Origin: Rhodovulum euryhalinum | GTDB lineage: Bacteria > Pseudomonadota > Alphaproteobacteria > Rhodobacterales > Rhodobacteraceae | Assembly: GCF_004342445.1 (NCBI RefSeq) | Contig: NZ_SLWW01000005.1 | Coordinates: 1-64,000 of the forward strand | DNA length: 64,000 nt | Direction: 5' to 3' | Shown here: piece by piece, positions 1-9,900 of the stretch | Numbering within the stretch: the first letter of the stretch is position 1 | Layout of the letters: each line of letters opens with the position of its first letter | Notes under the pieces: model-generated | Database searches by the model: none | Seen by the model: the letters and a program-made list of their open reading frames with translations, nothing else | Told to the model about the DNA's origin: nothing | Program-made: the position numbers and the translations under genes

Positions 1-39
1 AATGCCCTCGGCACCGCCGAGATCGTCCGCGTGGCCTGA
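1..39 (+). CDS. C-terminal end of an upstream gene (partial)
   Basis: An open frame runs from the window edge to a TGA at 37-39 and encodes the last 12 residues (NALGTAEIVRVA). GC-ending codons match the window background. The family cannot be identified from so short a tail. It is called a gene end only because the frame is open, codon use is typical, and the next gene starts 24 bp later. Confidence 0.4.
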   Translation, partial: NALGTAEIVRVA

Positions 40-62
40 ACCGGAAGGGGCAAGGGGAAGTC

Positions 63-437
63 ATGCCTCAAGCCACCTTTATGCAACAACGCCGATTCAA
101 TGCATGGTTTGCAAATTCGATACCTGAAACGGAAGAGAGATTTCAGTCTTCTGTGTCCAATTTTCAACGCGCAGCCTTGCTCATACCTGAAGGTAAAATC
201 GAGGAGGAAGCCGCTTTAGTTTTCGCGGTGACTTCACTGGAGATTCTGCGTGCGAGTATGAAGGAGTTGAGAGTTGCTTCATGGAGCTTAGGAGAAAATC
301 TAGGAACGCTTTCTGAGGGAGGAGCAAGGTTTGTTTCAAACGGCAGAATACTTGGCGCATTGTTGAAAGACTTCAGTGACTTTCTTGATCGCGCGGATGC
401 CTCAATTGATGAGGTGCTCAAGTCTGCCAAACGATAA
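63..437 (+). CDS. Hypothetical protein, low-GC orphan
   Basis: This 124-residue protein matches no family I recognise. It has no obvious signal peptide or membrane segment and looks mostly helical and soluble (charged residues mixed with Leu and Ala). The ATG follows a GGGGAAG ribosome-binding site. Base use is clearly unlike the neighbours: many A/T-ending codons (TTT, TTA, AAA, GAA) in a region where nearly every gene uses G/C-ending codons. This suggests recent acquisition. It sits immediately upstream of a repeat copy and a truncated gene, so this corner looks like a small rearrangement site. Function unknown. Confidence 0.6.
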   Translation: MPQATFMQQRRFNAWFANSIPETEERFQSSVSNFQRAALLIPEGKIEEEAALVFAVTSLEILRASMKELRVASWSLGENLGTLSEGGARFVSNGRILGALLKDFSDFLDRADASIDEVLKSAKR

Positions 438-441
438 AAAG

Positions 442-466
442 CGTAGGGTGGGTGCCAACCCACCAC
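442..466 (+). repeat. Short direct repeat, copy 1
   Basis: The sequence starting CGTAGGGTGGGTGCCAAC and running on to CCACCAC recurs at 651-676 with one extra base. GGTGGGT and the following ACCCACC are complementary, so the copy can fold into a small hairpin. The pair brackets a truncated DUF1810 gene. Confidence 0.7.
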
Positions 467-520
467 ACTACCACCTGACGCCCCCCCCGCCCCCCCCGCC
501 TTTTCCGCTATCTTCCGCCC

Positions 521-655
521 ATGCCCGACCTCACCCGCTTCCTCACCGCCCAATCCACCACCTTCCCCATGGCGCTGGCCGAGCTTCGGGCGGGCCAGAA
601 GCGCAGCCACTGGATGTGGTTCATCTTCCCGCAACTGGCCGCCCAGCACCCGTAG
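521..655 (+). pseudogene. DUF1810 family gene fragment, truncated by a repeat
   Basis: The first 40 or so residues read as the start of a DUF1810 protein: a DLTRFLTAQ opening, then AL-EL-AG, then the strongly conserved KRSHWMWFIFPQL block. DUF1810 proteins are usually about 140 residues. Here the frame stops after 44 codons, inside the second repeat copy (its TAG supplies the stop at 653-655), and the remaining two thirds are absent downstream. A poly-C tract (481-499) lies just before the start. I read it as a remnant deleted from within the gene. A functional short peptide is unlikely. Confidence 0.7.
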
Positions 656-676
656 GGTGGGTGCCAACTCCACCAC
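651..676 (+). repeat. Short direct repeat, copy 2
   Basis: Second copy of the GTAGGGTGGGTGCCAAC element, followed by TCCACCAC instead of CCACCAC. It begins exactly where homology to DUF1810 is lost, so it marks the deletion or insertion junction. Confidence 0.7.
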
Positions 677-739
677 GCCCCACATTGCCCAACCCAAGCC
701 GCGCCCTAGGATTCCGGGGAAACCGGAAAGGGGGACCCC

Positions 740-1147
740 ATGTCGATCGTCACGCTGATCGTTCTCTATCTCGTCACCGCGCTGGTCTTTCTCGCCGCCG
801 ATGCGGTGATGCTGACCAAATTCATGCGCCCGCTGTTCGAACGCTATATCGGCGACTGGCTGCTCGACGACCCGCGCCTCGGGGCGGCGGCGGCCTTCTA
901 CCTCGCCTATGTCGCGGGGGTGGTCTACCTGGTCTCGCGCCCCGCGCTGATCGCGGGCGACGCCACCCAGGCGCTGGTGCAGGGGGCGATCCTCGGCGCG
1001 CTGGCCTATGGCACCTATGAATTCACCAACTGGGCCACGCTCAGGAACTGGTCGGTGGTGCAGGTGATGGTCGACACCACCTGGGGCGCGGTGCTGACCG
1101 GCGTCTCGGCCTGGGCCGGGGTCATGGTGGCGCGGGTGTTTGCCTGA
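740..1147 (+). CDS. DUF2177 family integral membrane protein
   Basis: This 135-residue protein has four predicted membrane segments, near residues 4-24, 50-70, 78-98 and 110-133. Its features match the DUF2177 family: an early LAAD motif, a central YGTYEFTNWATL motif and a final VDTTWGAVLTG motif. The biochemical role of the family is unknown. The ATG is preceded by AAGGGGGACCCC. It stands alone, with cspA convergent downstream. Confidence 0.8.
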   Translation: MSIVTLIVLYLVTALVFLAADAVMLTKFMRPLFERYIGDWLLDDPRLGAAAAFYLAYVAGVVYLVSRPALIAGDATQALVQGAILGALAYGTYEFTNWATLRNWSVVQVMVDTTWGAVLTGVSAWAGVMVARVFA

Positions 1148-1229
1148 AGATTGGGCGAAATGGCAGCGGGCGGCCCGTTAACCCGGGCCGCCGCGCGAAA
1201 AAAGTCCGATGGAAGTCCGATAAACGGCC

Positions 1230-1436
1230 TCAGATCAGCCGCAACTCGCCGGCCGACCGGCGCCCGTCGCGCCCCTCGATCATTTCATAGGCCACCTTCT
1301 GGTTGTCGGCCAGCCCGGTCAGCCCGGCGCGTTCCACCGCCGAGATGTGGACGAACACGTCCTTGCCGCCGTCATCGGGCGCGATGAACCCGAAGCCCTT
1401 GGTAGTATTGAACCATTTCACGGTGCCGGTGGGCAT
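1230..1436 (-). CDS. cspA: Cold-shock domain protein, CspA family
   Basis: This 68-residue protein is a single cold-shock (OB-fold) domain. It shows the two RNA-binding motifs, KWFNTTKGFGFI (RNP1) and DVFVHISAVE (RNP2), near residues 7-31. Such proteins bind single-stranded RNA or DNA in the cytoplasm and melt mRNA structure in cold or stationary phase. GGGAGAG lies 6 bases before the ATG. The upstream gap to the divergent gene at 1743 is 306 bp, long enough for the extended leader typical of csp genes. The exact paralogue type cannot be told. Confidence 0.93.
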   Translation of the reverse strand: MPTGTVKWFNTTKGFGFIAPDDGGKDVFVHISAVERAGLTGLADNQKVAYEMIEGRDGRRSAGELRLI

Positions 1437-1742
1437 CGTCGCTCTCCCGTTCGGTCCGCGCCCGCGGAATTGCGGCGCCGGTGGTCACAGCCAGGTCTTC
1501 CAGTCTACCGGCTGCCCCACGCAGAGGAGCGGTCGTCCAGGTCGTCTGCCGTCACGGTTCCAGAGGATGGCGGACGAATCGGTTAAAGATCAAGCCAAGA
1601 GTGCTGCGGCGATTCGCACCGCCCCTACTCTGCACAAAACAAGGGCAAAACGATCGCCCGCGCGCCGCAAGGGCACGCGGTCCGGCTTGGCAAGCGCGCA
1701 AGGGGCGCCTAGATCGAAACGACGCGGACAAGGAGGTCGGAC
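1437..1742. other. Intergenic region between divergent cspA and a membrane-protein gene
   Basis: This 306 bp region is non-coding. It should hold both promoters and the cspA leader. I see no tRNA, repeat or recognisable riboswitch in it. Confidence 0.5.
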
Positions 1743-2099
1743 ATGCGCAACGCCGCCCTGATGCTGGGGCTGATCGCGGGTCTGCTGGCCCTGGTCGTCG
1801 GTTTTTTCGGCTATGGCTATACCGTGTTCATCGAGACCTTCGGCGAGGTCGGCGATCTGGCACGGCAGGTCGAGAACCCCGACAAGACGCGCATCCTGTC
1901 GCTGGTCGCGCCGATCCTTGCGATCGCGGGCGGCGCGATGGCGCGGTCGCGGAACGTTCTGGGCGGGGCGCTGATGCTCTTGTCCTGCGCGGGGATGTAC
2001 TGGGGATTCGGATTCAACGTGTTCACCATGTTCCCGATCGCGATGTGCGGGCTGGGTGGCATCCTCGCCCTGGCCGCGCGTCAGCCGGACGCTGCCTGA
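1743..2099 (+). CDS. Small integral membrane protein of unknown function
   Basis: This 118-residue protein has membrane segments near residues 5-30, 50-66, 72-90 and 93-112. A short polar loop after the first segment reads EVGDLARQVENPDK. Long hydrophobic stretches with Gly-Gly pairs resemble small DUF4064-like proteins, but I cannot assign it securely. AAGGAGGTC precedes the ATG. Its last 19 bases overlap the convergent doxX gene. Confidence 0.65.
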   Translation: MRNAALMLGLIAGLLALVVGFFGYGYTVFIETFGEVGDLARQVENPDKTRILSLVAPILAIAGGAMARSRNVLGGALMLLSCAGMYWGFGFNVFTMFPIAMCGLGGILALAARQPDAA

Positions 2100-2650
2100 G
2101 CGCGGCGTTTCAGCCAGCCGTCGACCGACATGGGCCCGCCGCCAAGAACCGCGGGGATCGACAGCAGTGCGATCCAGATCAGCCGCTGGTCAAGGATCGG
2201 TGCATCCGGGCTCCGGTCGAACCAGGCGCCGAGCGCGGCAGGGTCGGCCAGCGCGCCATGCCCGACAAGGTCGGTGGCGGTCTGCACGATCACGAAGCCG
2301 ATCATGCCCAGCGCCGCAAGCCGCGTGACAAGGCCGACCACGACAAGCGCGGGCAACAGCAGCTCGGTCCACGTGCCGGCCATGACGATCCCGTGCTGCC
2401 ATGGGGCAAGCTGGCTGGCATCGAACCCGGCGGCCGCCATTGCGCGGGGGAAGATCTGGGCATAGGCGCCCAGCGCCGGGCTGAACAGGCCCAATGGCCC
2501 GTCGCCGATCTTGGTCATTGCCGAGCCCCAAAAATAAACAAGCAGCGTTGCAGCAAAAGTGAAACGCGCAAGGGTGGTCAGAACGGTACGTCCGAACGCT
2601 GCCTCAAGCCGGTCTGCCGCCCGGTCACCAAGTCGCAACAGATAATTCAT
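2081..2650 (-). CDS. DoxX family membrane protein of the bufferin operon
   Basis: This 189-residue protein has a DoxX-type four-helix membrane domain (helices near residues 27-45, 85-105, 108-128 and 155-173). The WTELLLPALVVVGL segment is typical of the family. DoxX genes commonly close bufA-bufB-bufC clusters. Their role there is not settled; a redox or membrane-partner role is assumed. Its ATG overlaps the bufC stop in an ATGA junction, which indicates translational coupling. GAGGAATTATC provides the ribosome-binding site. Confidence 0.85.
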   Translation of the reverse strand: MNYLLRLGDRAADRLEAAFGRTVLTTLARFTFAATLLVYFWGSAMTKIGDGPLGLFSPALGAYAQIFPRAMAAAGFDASQLAPWQHGIVMAGTWTELLLPALVVVGLVTRLAALGMIGFVIVQTATDLVGHGALADPAALGAWFDRSPDAPILDQRLIWIALLSIPAVLGGGPMSVDGWLKRRAQAASG

Positions 2651-3402
2651 GATAATTCCTCGGTGCTGATGCCGCAGATCGCCCGGGTTTCGAGCAGGAT
2701 CTGTAAAAGGATCGAAATATTCGATTCGTGAAAGTTCGGTGGCGCACCGGCAAGCACGTCGCCCAGGCGACCGCCGCTTGATAGGGCCAGGAGAACGGCG
2801 TGACTCCCGGCCGGAAGACGGCGCAGGACCGGGTCGAAGCCCGGCCGCGCGACCAGCACCTCCTCAGGCTCCGGTTGCGGGTTGGGGCCGCCGTTATGGG
2901 CCATCCAGATGCCGTGAACCGGCCAGTCCGAGCGGATCAGGCGTACCGCGGGCGCAAGGCGCAGCCGTGCCCGGGCCAGCGCCTCGGGCGGCAGTGCAGC
3001 CAGAGCCTCGGGCGCGATGGGGGCGGCATCGGCGGCGTGATAGCTCTCGCGCAGGGCCAGTTCCAGCCGGGCGATGTCGGGCAGGTAGGGCAACCCGTCA
3101 ACCGGCGGAAATCCTTTCAGGAAGCCCGGCAATTCGGCGCCGTAGAGCATGAGCAGCGGCGTGAGCGGCGGATGGCGGCGGACGAATTCCCCGGCCATGG
3201 CCTTGAAAAACGGCGCCCCCACCAGCGCCCGGACCACTGGGAATCCGGTCTCCAGCGCTTCGATCAGGCTGGCCACGACATTGTTGCGGTAGACGTCAAA
3301 GCGCCGCGCGGCCGGCGGGCCGCCCTTGCCCAAAAGGCCCGGGGGATACGCGCGATCCGGGTCCAGCAGGGCAGCGGCGAACTCATCCTGCCGGGTCATC
3401 AT
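2647..3402 (-). CDS. bufC: BufC/HvfC-type RiPP maturation partner (DUF2063)
   Basis: This 251-residue protein starts at an ATGATG overlapping the bufB stop. It has the DUF2063 N-terminal domain (residues about 3-95) with the hallmark [18 protein letters not shown] and FPVV segments, then a C-terminal half typical of HvfC proteins. In characterised clusters the DUF692 enzyme works with this protein, which is thought to recruit the precursor peptide. Older annotations call it a putative DNA-binding protein, but the genetic context argues for RiPP maturation. It is cytoplasmic, with no signal peptide. Confidence 0.85.
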   Translation of the reverse strand: MMTRQDEFAAALLDPDRAYPPGLLGKGGPPAARRFDVYRNNVVASLIEALETGFPVVRALVGAPFFKAMAGEFVRRHPPLTPLLMLYGAELPGFLKGFPPVDGLPYLPDIARLELALRESYHAADAAPIAPEALAALPPEALARARLRLAPAVRLIRSDWPVHGIWMAHNGGPNPQPEPEEVLVARPGFDPVLRRLPAGSHAVLLALSSGGRLGDVLAGAPPNFHESNISILLQILLETRAICGISTEELS

Positions 3403-4250
3403 GCGGCCGCGCCTGTCATCACTGCCCCAGCGCGCGCGGCCTCGGCGGCAAGCAATGGCCAGTCGGGCACGTCGGTGTCCCATTCGATCAGCGTCGGCAC
3501 CGGCCCGGCCAGCGACAGCGCGTGCCGAAACAGCGCCCAGACCGGGTCGGCGACCTCGGCACCGTGGCTGTCGATCAGCAGGGGAGTCCCGTGATCGTCG
3601 GCCTGCGTGTCGTGGCCCGCCAGATGGATCTCGGCCACTGCCGCCATTGGAAAGGCGTCGAGATACGCGGCCGCGTCTGCGCCGCGATTGGTGCAGGCCA
3701 CGTGAACGTTGTTGACGTCGAGCAGCAGCAAGCAGCCCGTCAGGCGCACCAGTTCGGCCAGGAACTCGGTCTCGGGCATCTCGGTTTCGGCGAAGTCCAG
3801 GTATGTTGCCGGATTCTCCAGGAGCATGCGCCGGCCAAGCGTGTCCTGCACCTGGTCGATATGTGCCGCGACACGGGAAAGGGTCCGCGCCGTATAGGGC
3901 AGGGGCAACAGGTCGTTCAGATAGGCCCCTTCATGCGTCGACCAGGCCAGATGCTCCGAAAAACTGGCCGGGTCCAGCCAGCCCAAAAGGTGTTTCAGAC
4001 GCGCAAGATGATCGGCATCCAGCGGCCCCTCGCCGCCGATCGACAGCCCCACGCCGTGCACCGATATGGGAAAACGCTCGGCCAGCGCGCACACTTGGGC
4101 AAGCGGCCGCCCGCCTGCGCCCATGTAGTTCTCGGCGTGGATTTCCAGCCAGGCCACGGGGCCGGGATCGGCCATGATCGCCGCAAAATGCTGCGTCTTG
4201 AAGCCGACGCCGGGACGGGGCGGCAGAGCGAAGCGCGTGGTATCCAGCAT
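3399..4250 (-). CDS. bufB: MNIO (DUF692) RiPP maturase, BufB type
   Basis: This 283-residue protein is a TIM-barrel multinuclear iron-dependent oxidase. Metal-ligand motifs are visible in order: [61 protein letters not shown] and IEWDTD. The family uses iron and oxygen to convert Cys residues of a precursor peptide into thiooxazole-type heterocycles that bind copper. The start at 4250 has GGAGG 8 bases upstream. The gene follows bufA1 by 61 bp and overlaps bufC. No key histidine or acidic residue appears missing. Confidence 0.92.
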   Translation of the reverse strand: MLDTTRFALPPRPGVGFKTQHFAAIMADPGPVAWLEIHAENYMGAGGRPLAQVCALAERFPISVHGVGLSIGGEGPLDADHLARLKHLLGWLDPASFSEHLAWSTHEGAYLNDLLPLPYTARTLSRVAAHIDQVQDTLGRRMLLENPATYLDFAETEMPETEFLAELVRLTGCLLLLDVNNVHVACTNRGADAAAYLDAFPMAAVAEIHLAGHDTQADDHGTPLLIDSHGAEVADPVWALFRHALSLAGPVPTLIEWDTDVPDWPLLAAEAARAGAVMTGAAA

Positions 4251-4311
4251 CGGTGTCCTCCCAGGAAGTTCCCGGCTCGGGCGCGGGTGGCCCGGGCCGG
4301 GAGGCCATGGC

Positions 4312-4602
4312 TCAGGCCGGCAGGTCGCGGTCGAGCGGTTCCAGCGAGCCCATGCGATCACCGGGCAATTCCATGCTCTCGCAGGTGCCTGCGGGCACCA
4401 GTTTCCAGGCGCTGCCCTGGTAGTCGACCTTCGACGTCCCGGCGCAGGTCGTCCCGGGGCCCGCGGCGCAATCGTTCTCGCCCGCCAGCGAGACACCGTA
4501 GCATTTCTCGTTTTCCTGGGCCTGGGCCGGGGTGGCGGTGTGCGCCGCCAACGCGGCGGCCATGGCTCCAGCCAGCACGAAGGCCGTTTTGGTGTCGGAC
4601 AT
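4312..4602 (-). CDS. bufA1: Bufferin-type precursor peptide BufA1 (DUF2282)
   Basis: This 96-residue precursor has an N-terminal signal peptide ([19 protein letters not shown]) and a DUF2282 core with four cysteines in the contexts [23 protein letters not shown] and GTCESM. The cysteines are the expected sites of BufB modification. The exported product is a copper-chelating periplasmic peptide that protects against copper excess in characterised bacteria. GGGAGAG precedes the ATG. It is the first gene of the operon, so it sets expression. A 20-residue acidic tail follows the last cysteine. Confidence 0.92.
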   Translation of the reverse strand: MSDTKTAFVLAGAMAAALAAHTATPAQAQENEKCYGVSLAGENDCAAGPGTTCAGTSKVDYQGSAWKLVPAGTCESMELPGDRMGSLEPLDRDLPA

Positions 4603-4758
4603 GAATGAACTCTCCCTTGAATGGTTCCCTGTGTCGCATATCGCGACACGTCCAGATGAGCCCGGCCGATCATTCAAGATCCATTCACAGGACGGTGCAG
4701 CACGCGCCCGTGAGCAAGCGTCAGATCATTGAAATATTTATGAAAAATGCAGGAAAGC
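4603..4758. promoter_or_regulatory. Presumed bufferin operon promoter region
   Basis: The gap upstream of bufA1 is locally AT-rich (GATCATTGAAATATTTATG on the plus strand around 4724-4743). It must contain the operon promoter. Bufferin operons are usually copper-responsive through an extracytoplasmic-function sigma factor. No sigma or anti-sigma gene lies in this window, so regulation here is inferred only. Confidence 0.4.
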
Positions 4759-4787
4759 GAAAAGGCGCCGGTTTTCGGCGCCTTTTC
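4759..4787 (-). terminator. Rho-independent terminator after thrS
   Basis: A perfect 11-bp inverted repeat, GAAAAGGCGCC and GGCGCCTTTTC, surrounds a 7-base loop 20 bp past the thrS stop. Read on the minus strand it ends in TTTTC. It separates thrS from the downstream bufferin operon. Confidence 0.85.
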
Positions 4788-4806
4788 AATGGGCTGGGCC
4801 CTGGGT

Positions 4807-6753
4807 TCAGCGCAGGTCGGGCGGGCGCGCCGCGTCCGTCAACTCCGACACGATCTGATCCAATGTTACAGTCTCGGTCCGCGTCTCGCCCAGCCGCCGC
4901 ACCGTGACCGTGCGCTGCTCTACCTCGCGCGCGCCGATGGCAAGGATCACCGGCACCTTGCCGACCGAGTGCTCGCGCACCTTGTAATTGATCTTCTCGT
5001 TGCGGATGTCGGCCTCGGCTCGCACGCCCGCCGCCGTCAGCGCCGCCACGACCTCGCGCACGAAATCGTCGGCATCCGACACGATCGACGCCACCACCAC
5101 CTGACGCGGCGCCAGCCAGAACGGCAGTTTCCCGGCGAAGTTCTCGATCAGGATGCCGATGAACCGCTCGAAGCTGCCGAGAATCGCGCGGTGCAGCATC
5201 ACGGGGCGGTGCTTGGCGCCATCCTCGCCGATGTAGTTCGCGTCCAGCCGCTCGGGCAGCACGAAATCCACCTGCAAGGTGCCGCATTGCCAGTCGCGTC
5301 CGATCGCGTCGGTCAGCACGAATTCCAGCTTGGGCCCGTAGAACGCACCCTCGCCGGGGTTCAGTTCATAGGCATAGCCCGCCGCCTCGGTCGCGGATTT
5401 CAGCGCCGCCTCGGCCTTGTCCCAGACCGCGTCGCTGCCCGCGCGCATCTCGGGGCGGTCCGAGAATTTCACGCGGAACTTCTCGAACCCGAGATCGGCA
5501 TAGATCGCGCTCAGCATCGCGATGAAGCGGCGCGTCTCCTCCTCGATCTGGGCCTCGCGGCAGAAGATATGCGCGTCGTCCTGGGTGAACCCGCGCACCC
5601 GCATGATGCCGTGCAGCGCGCCCGAGGGTTCATAGCGGTTGCACGACCCGAATTCCGCCATCCTGAGCGGCAGATCGCGGTATGACTTGAGCCCCTGGTT
5701 GAAGATCTGCACATGGCCGGGGCAGTTCATCGGTTTCAGCGCATTGATCGTCTTTTCGCGGGCGTGTTCCTCGTCCACCTCGACGATGAACATGTGTTCC
5801 TGGTACTTTTCCCAGTGGCCAGAGGCTTCCCACAGGCGGCGGTCGACCACCTGCGGCGTGTTCACCTCGACATAGCCAGCGGCGGTCTGGCGGCGGCGCA
5901 TGTAGTCCTGCAGGGTCGTGTAGATGCGCCAGCCGTTGGGGTGCCAGAACACCTGTCCCGGCGCCTCTTCCTGCATGTGAAACAGCGCCATCTCGCGGCC
6001 CAGCCGCCGGTGGTCACGCTTTTCCGCCTCTTCGAGGAACTGCAGATAGTCCTTGAGCGCCTCGCGGTTGCGAAAGGCCACGCCGTAAATGCGTTGCAGC
6101 ATCGGCCGGGTGCTGTCGCCCCGCCAGTAGGCGCCCGCAACCTTCATCAGCTTGAAGGCATCGGCGGGCACTTGCCCCGTGTGTTGCAGGTGCGGGCCGC
6201 GGCAGAGGTCCTGCCAGTGGCCGTGCCAGTACATCCGGATCGGCTGGCCCTCGGGGATCATGCCCACGAGTTCCACCTTGTAGGGCTCGTTGTTGGCCTC
6301 GTAATACTTCACCGCCCGGTCGCGGTCCCAGATTTCCGTGGTGACGGGATCGCGGCGGTTGATGATCTCCTTCATCTTGGCCTCGATCTGGCCGAGATCC
6401 TCGGGCGTGAAGGGGGCGGCGCGGTCGAAGTCGTAGTACCAGCCGTTCTCGATCACCGGGCCGATCGTCACCTTTACGTCGGGCCAGATCTCCTGCACCG
6501 CGCGGGCCATGATGTGGGCCAGGTCGTGGCGGATCAGTTCCAGCGCGGGGGCGTCGTCCTGCATCGTGTTGATGGCGATGGAGGCGTCCTCAAGGATAGG
6601 CCATTGCAGGTCGAAATGGCGGCCGTTCACCTGGGCCGAGATCGCCTTTTTCGCCAGGGAGTTGGAGATCGAAGCCGCGACCTCGGCGGGTGTCGTCCCG
6701 GCGGGGACGGCGCGCTGGTTGCCATCGGGGAAGGTAAGCGTGATCTGGCCCAT
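4807..6753 (-). CDS. thrS: Threonyl-tRNA synthetase
   Basis: This 648-residue class II synthetase charges tRNA-Thr. In order it has a TGS domain (about 1-62, [10 protein letters not shown]), the second editing domain with [11 protein letters not shown] and [10 protein letters not shown] (zinc and water-binding His/Cys of the editing site), the catalytic core with motif 2 ([24 protein letters not shown]), and the C-terminal anticodon-binding domain from about 545. Length is normal for the family. The start at 6753 follows GAGGAGGCCGCA and gives the correct TGS N-terminus; a longer upstream frame has no support. It is monocistronic, ending in the hairpin at 4759-4787. Confidence 0.97.
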   Translation of the reverse strand: MGQITLTFPDGNQRAVPAGTTPAEVAASISNSLAKKAISAQVNGRHFDLQWPILEDASIAINTMQDDAPALELIRHDLAHIMARAVQEIWPDVKVTIGPVIENGWYYDFDRAAPFTPEDLGQIEAKMKEIINRRDPVTTEIWDRDRAVKYYEANNEPYKVELVGMIPEGQPIRMYWHGHWQDLCRGPHLQHTGQVPADAFKLMKVAGAYWRGDSTRPMLQRIYGVAFRNREALKDYLQFLEEAEKRDHRRLGREMALFHMQEEAPGQVFWHPNGWRIYTTLQDYMRRRQTAAGYVEVNTPQVVDRRLWEASGHWEKYQEHMFIVEVDEEHAREKTINALKPMNCPGHVQIFNQGLKSYRDLPLRMAEFGSCNRYEPSGALHGIMRVRGFTQDDAHIFCREAQIEEETRRFIAMLSAIYADLGFEKFRVKFSDRPEMRAGSDAVWDKAEAALKSATEAAGYAYELNPGEGAFYGPKLEFVLTDAIGRDWQCGTLQVDFVLPERLDANYIGEDGAKHRPVMLHRAILGSFERFIGILIENFAGKLPFWLAPRQVVVASIVSDADDFVREVVAALTAAGVRAEADIRNEKINYKVREHSVGKVPVILAIGAREVEQRTVTVRRLGETRTETVTLDQIVSELTDAARPPDLR

Positions 6754-6985
6754 TGCGGCCTCCTCGTCGGTTTGGCGCCCACGGAACGCCCGGTTGCGGG
6801 TTATGTCGGCCGAGTCTCTGGACCCAACGGAGGGCGGAGTCAAGGTTCGCGGCGCCGCGCCGGGGCAGGCGCACGGTGGCGAGGGACGATTCAGGAGCTG
6901 TCTTTCTCGGACATGAGATATGCGGAAAAGGGGCCTGAGGCGGGCATTCCCGCATCAGGATTTCCCTTTTCCGATAATCCCGGCC

Positions 6986-9900
6986 TCAGCCCAGTTCGCC
7001 CAGCCTGGCCAGTGCGGCGCGCAGCTTGGCGGCTTCGTCGCGCTTGGCTTCGGCAAGGTCGCGGGTTTCCTCGACCACCTCTTCGGGGGCGCTGTCGATG
7101 AATTTCGGGTTGTTCAGCCGCCCCATCAGCCCGGCCATTTCCTTGTCGAGCTTGGCAAGGCCTTTCTCCAGGCGGGACTTTTCGGCGGCGACGTCGACGA
7201 TGCCGGCGAGCGGCAGGGCGAGGTGGGCGCCCTCGATGGCGATGGTCACGCAGCCCTTGGGCAAGTCCTTGACTTCACTCAGGCTTTCGACGCGGGCGAG
7301 CTTGCGGATCAGCGCCTCGTTACGGTCCCACGCGGTGCGGGCGGCGGGGTCCATCTGGGTGGCGAGCATCGGGACCTGGGCGCCGGCGGGCACGCCCATC
7401 TGGGCGCGGGCGGAGCGGATTTCCTCGATCAGATCAATGACCCAGTTCATCTCGCGGTCGGCGTCGGGGTCGATCATCTCGGCCCCGTAGGTGGGCCAGT
7501 CGGCGTGGACCAGCATTTTTTCTCGGGTGCCGGTCATGCCCCAGAGGTCTTCGGTGATGAAGGGCATGATCGGGTGCAGAAGGATCAGGCACTGGTCCAG
7601 GACCCAGGCCATCGTGGCGCGGGTTTCCCTTTGGTCTTCGGCACTTCCGTCCAGCAGGAGGGGTTTGGAGAACTCCACGTACCAGTCGCAGACCTTGCCC
7701 CAGACAAAGGCGTAAAGGGCGTTGGCGGCGTCGTTGAAGCGGTAGTTTTCCAGTGCCTCGTCAACGGCTTGGCGCACTTTTGCGGTCTCGCCGATGATCC
7801 AGCGGTTCACCGTCTGAACTGCATCGGAATTCGATCGGATTTCCATCGGACTTTCGTCGGAAAAGACGCCGTTCATCTCGGCGAAGCGGGCGGCGTTCCA
7901 GAGCTTGGTGCCGAAGTTGCGGTAGCCCGCGATGCGGCTGGTCGACAGCTTCAGATCGCGCCCCATCGCGGCCATCGCGGTGAGGGTGAAGCGCACCGCG
8001 TCGGCGCCGAATTCGTCGATCAGTTCCAGCGGGTCGAGGACGTTGCCCAGCGACTTCGACATCTTCTTGCCCTTCTCGTCGCGGACGAGGGCGTGGACAT
8101 AGACGGTGTGGAACGGGATCCGGTCGACCACGGCCAGCTGCATCATCATCATCCGGGCGACCCAGAAGAAGATGATGTCGAAGCCGGTGATCAGGACATC
8201 GGTGGGGAAATACTTGCGCAGTTCCGGCGTGTCCTCGGGCCAGCCCAGCGTGCCGATGGGCCAGAGCCCGGACGAGAACCAGGTGTCGAGGACGTCGGGG
8301 TCGCGAGAAAGAGTGACGTGATTCAATTCGGGCTGACTGTCGCCCCAAGCAGTAGAGCCCGCGATTGGCATAGGCTCGTGGCGAAAGCCTTCGAGGGTAT
8401 CCTCGATGTGATGAACACCAACCTCGACCGTTCGACCTGTCTTTTCTCGGTAATACTCTGCTGCAAGCTGAACCGCTTCGCTCTCGGAAGCAGCGCAGAA
8501 TTGCTTGCCGAGTAGATCGGTGACTTGGCCATGTTCATCTAGTTCCGGTCCGAACCACACCGGAATCTGGTGCCCCCACCAGAGCTGGCGGCTGATGCAC
8601 CAGGGCTCGATGTTTTCCAGCCAGTGGAAATAGACCTTTTCGTGCTGCTCGGGCAGGATCTTCGTCCGCCCGTCGCGGACGGCCTCCAGCGCGGGGCCGA
8701 CGATCTTGGCGGTGTCCACGAACCATTGATCGGTCAGGTAGGGCTCGATGGCGACCTTCGACCGGTCGCCGTGGGGGACCATGTGGCGGTCGGGGTCGAT
8801 GCCGTCGAGCCAGCCTTCTTCTTGGGCCGTTTCAATGATCCAATCGCGGGCGTCTTGCCTCGGCATACGTCCTTCGTCATCAGGGTCGATTGCCGCGATC
8901 AATCGCGCGACACCGTCCGGGTCACAATCCTCCGCGAAATCGTGGTTATCACGAAGCCAGATGCGGGCGCGTGTATCCATGACGTTGATTGGCTTCTTGC
9001 CCGTCTTACCCCCTTCGATCCATTCCTCGTGAGTCTGCGCAATCCCATTGCGACGGCCTACCTCCCAGTCGTTGAAATCGTGGGCGGGCGTGATCTTGAC
9101 CGCGCCGGTGCCCTTGGCCGGGTCGGCATAGTCGTCGGCCACGATGGGGATGGACCGGCCGCACAGCGGCAGGCGGACGGTCTTGCCGATCAGGTGCCTG
9201 TAGCGGGGATCGTCGGGATGCACGGCCACGCCGGTGTCGCCCAGCATCGTCTCGGGGCGGGTCGTGGCGACGACGAGGTAATCGCGGGTCTCGTAGGCGG
9301 TGGGGGTGCCGTCCTCGTCGAACTCGACGGGGTGCTGGTAGGTTTCACCGTTTTCCAGCGGGTAGCGCAGGCGCCACATCGCGCCATCGACCTCGACCTG
9401 CTCGACCTCGAGATCGGAAATCGCGGTTTCGAAATGCGGGTCCCAGTTCACCAGCCGTTTGCCGCGGTAGATGTAGCCCTTGTTGTACATGTCCACGAAG
9501 ACCTTGATGACGGCATCGTGGAAATTGCCTTCCTCGCCCGCGGGCGCGCCGGGGGCGCCCGACATGGTGAAGGCGTTGCGCGACCAGTCGCAGGAGGCCC
9601 CCAGCCGCTTGAGCTGGTTGATGATGGTGCCGCCCGACTGCTGCTTCCATTCCCAGACCTTGGCGACGAAATCTTCGCGCCGCTCGAAGTCACGGCGGGT
9701 GATGCCCTGTTTCGCCAGTTCCCGTTCCACGACCATCTGGGTCGCGATGCCCGCATGGTCCTGCCCCGGCTGCCAGAGCGTGTCGAAGCCCCGCATCCGG
9801 TGCCAGCGGACAAGGATATCCTGCAACGTGTTGTTGAAGGCGTGGCCCATGTGCAGGCTGCCGGTGACGTTGGGCGGCGGGATCATGATGCAGAAGGTCT

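Noticed and set aside
2647..3402. DNA-binding regulator of the bufferin operon
   Set aside because: Some DUF2063 entries are labelled DNA-binding, but the operon context and HvfC-like sequence indicate a RiPP maturation partner.
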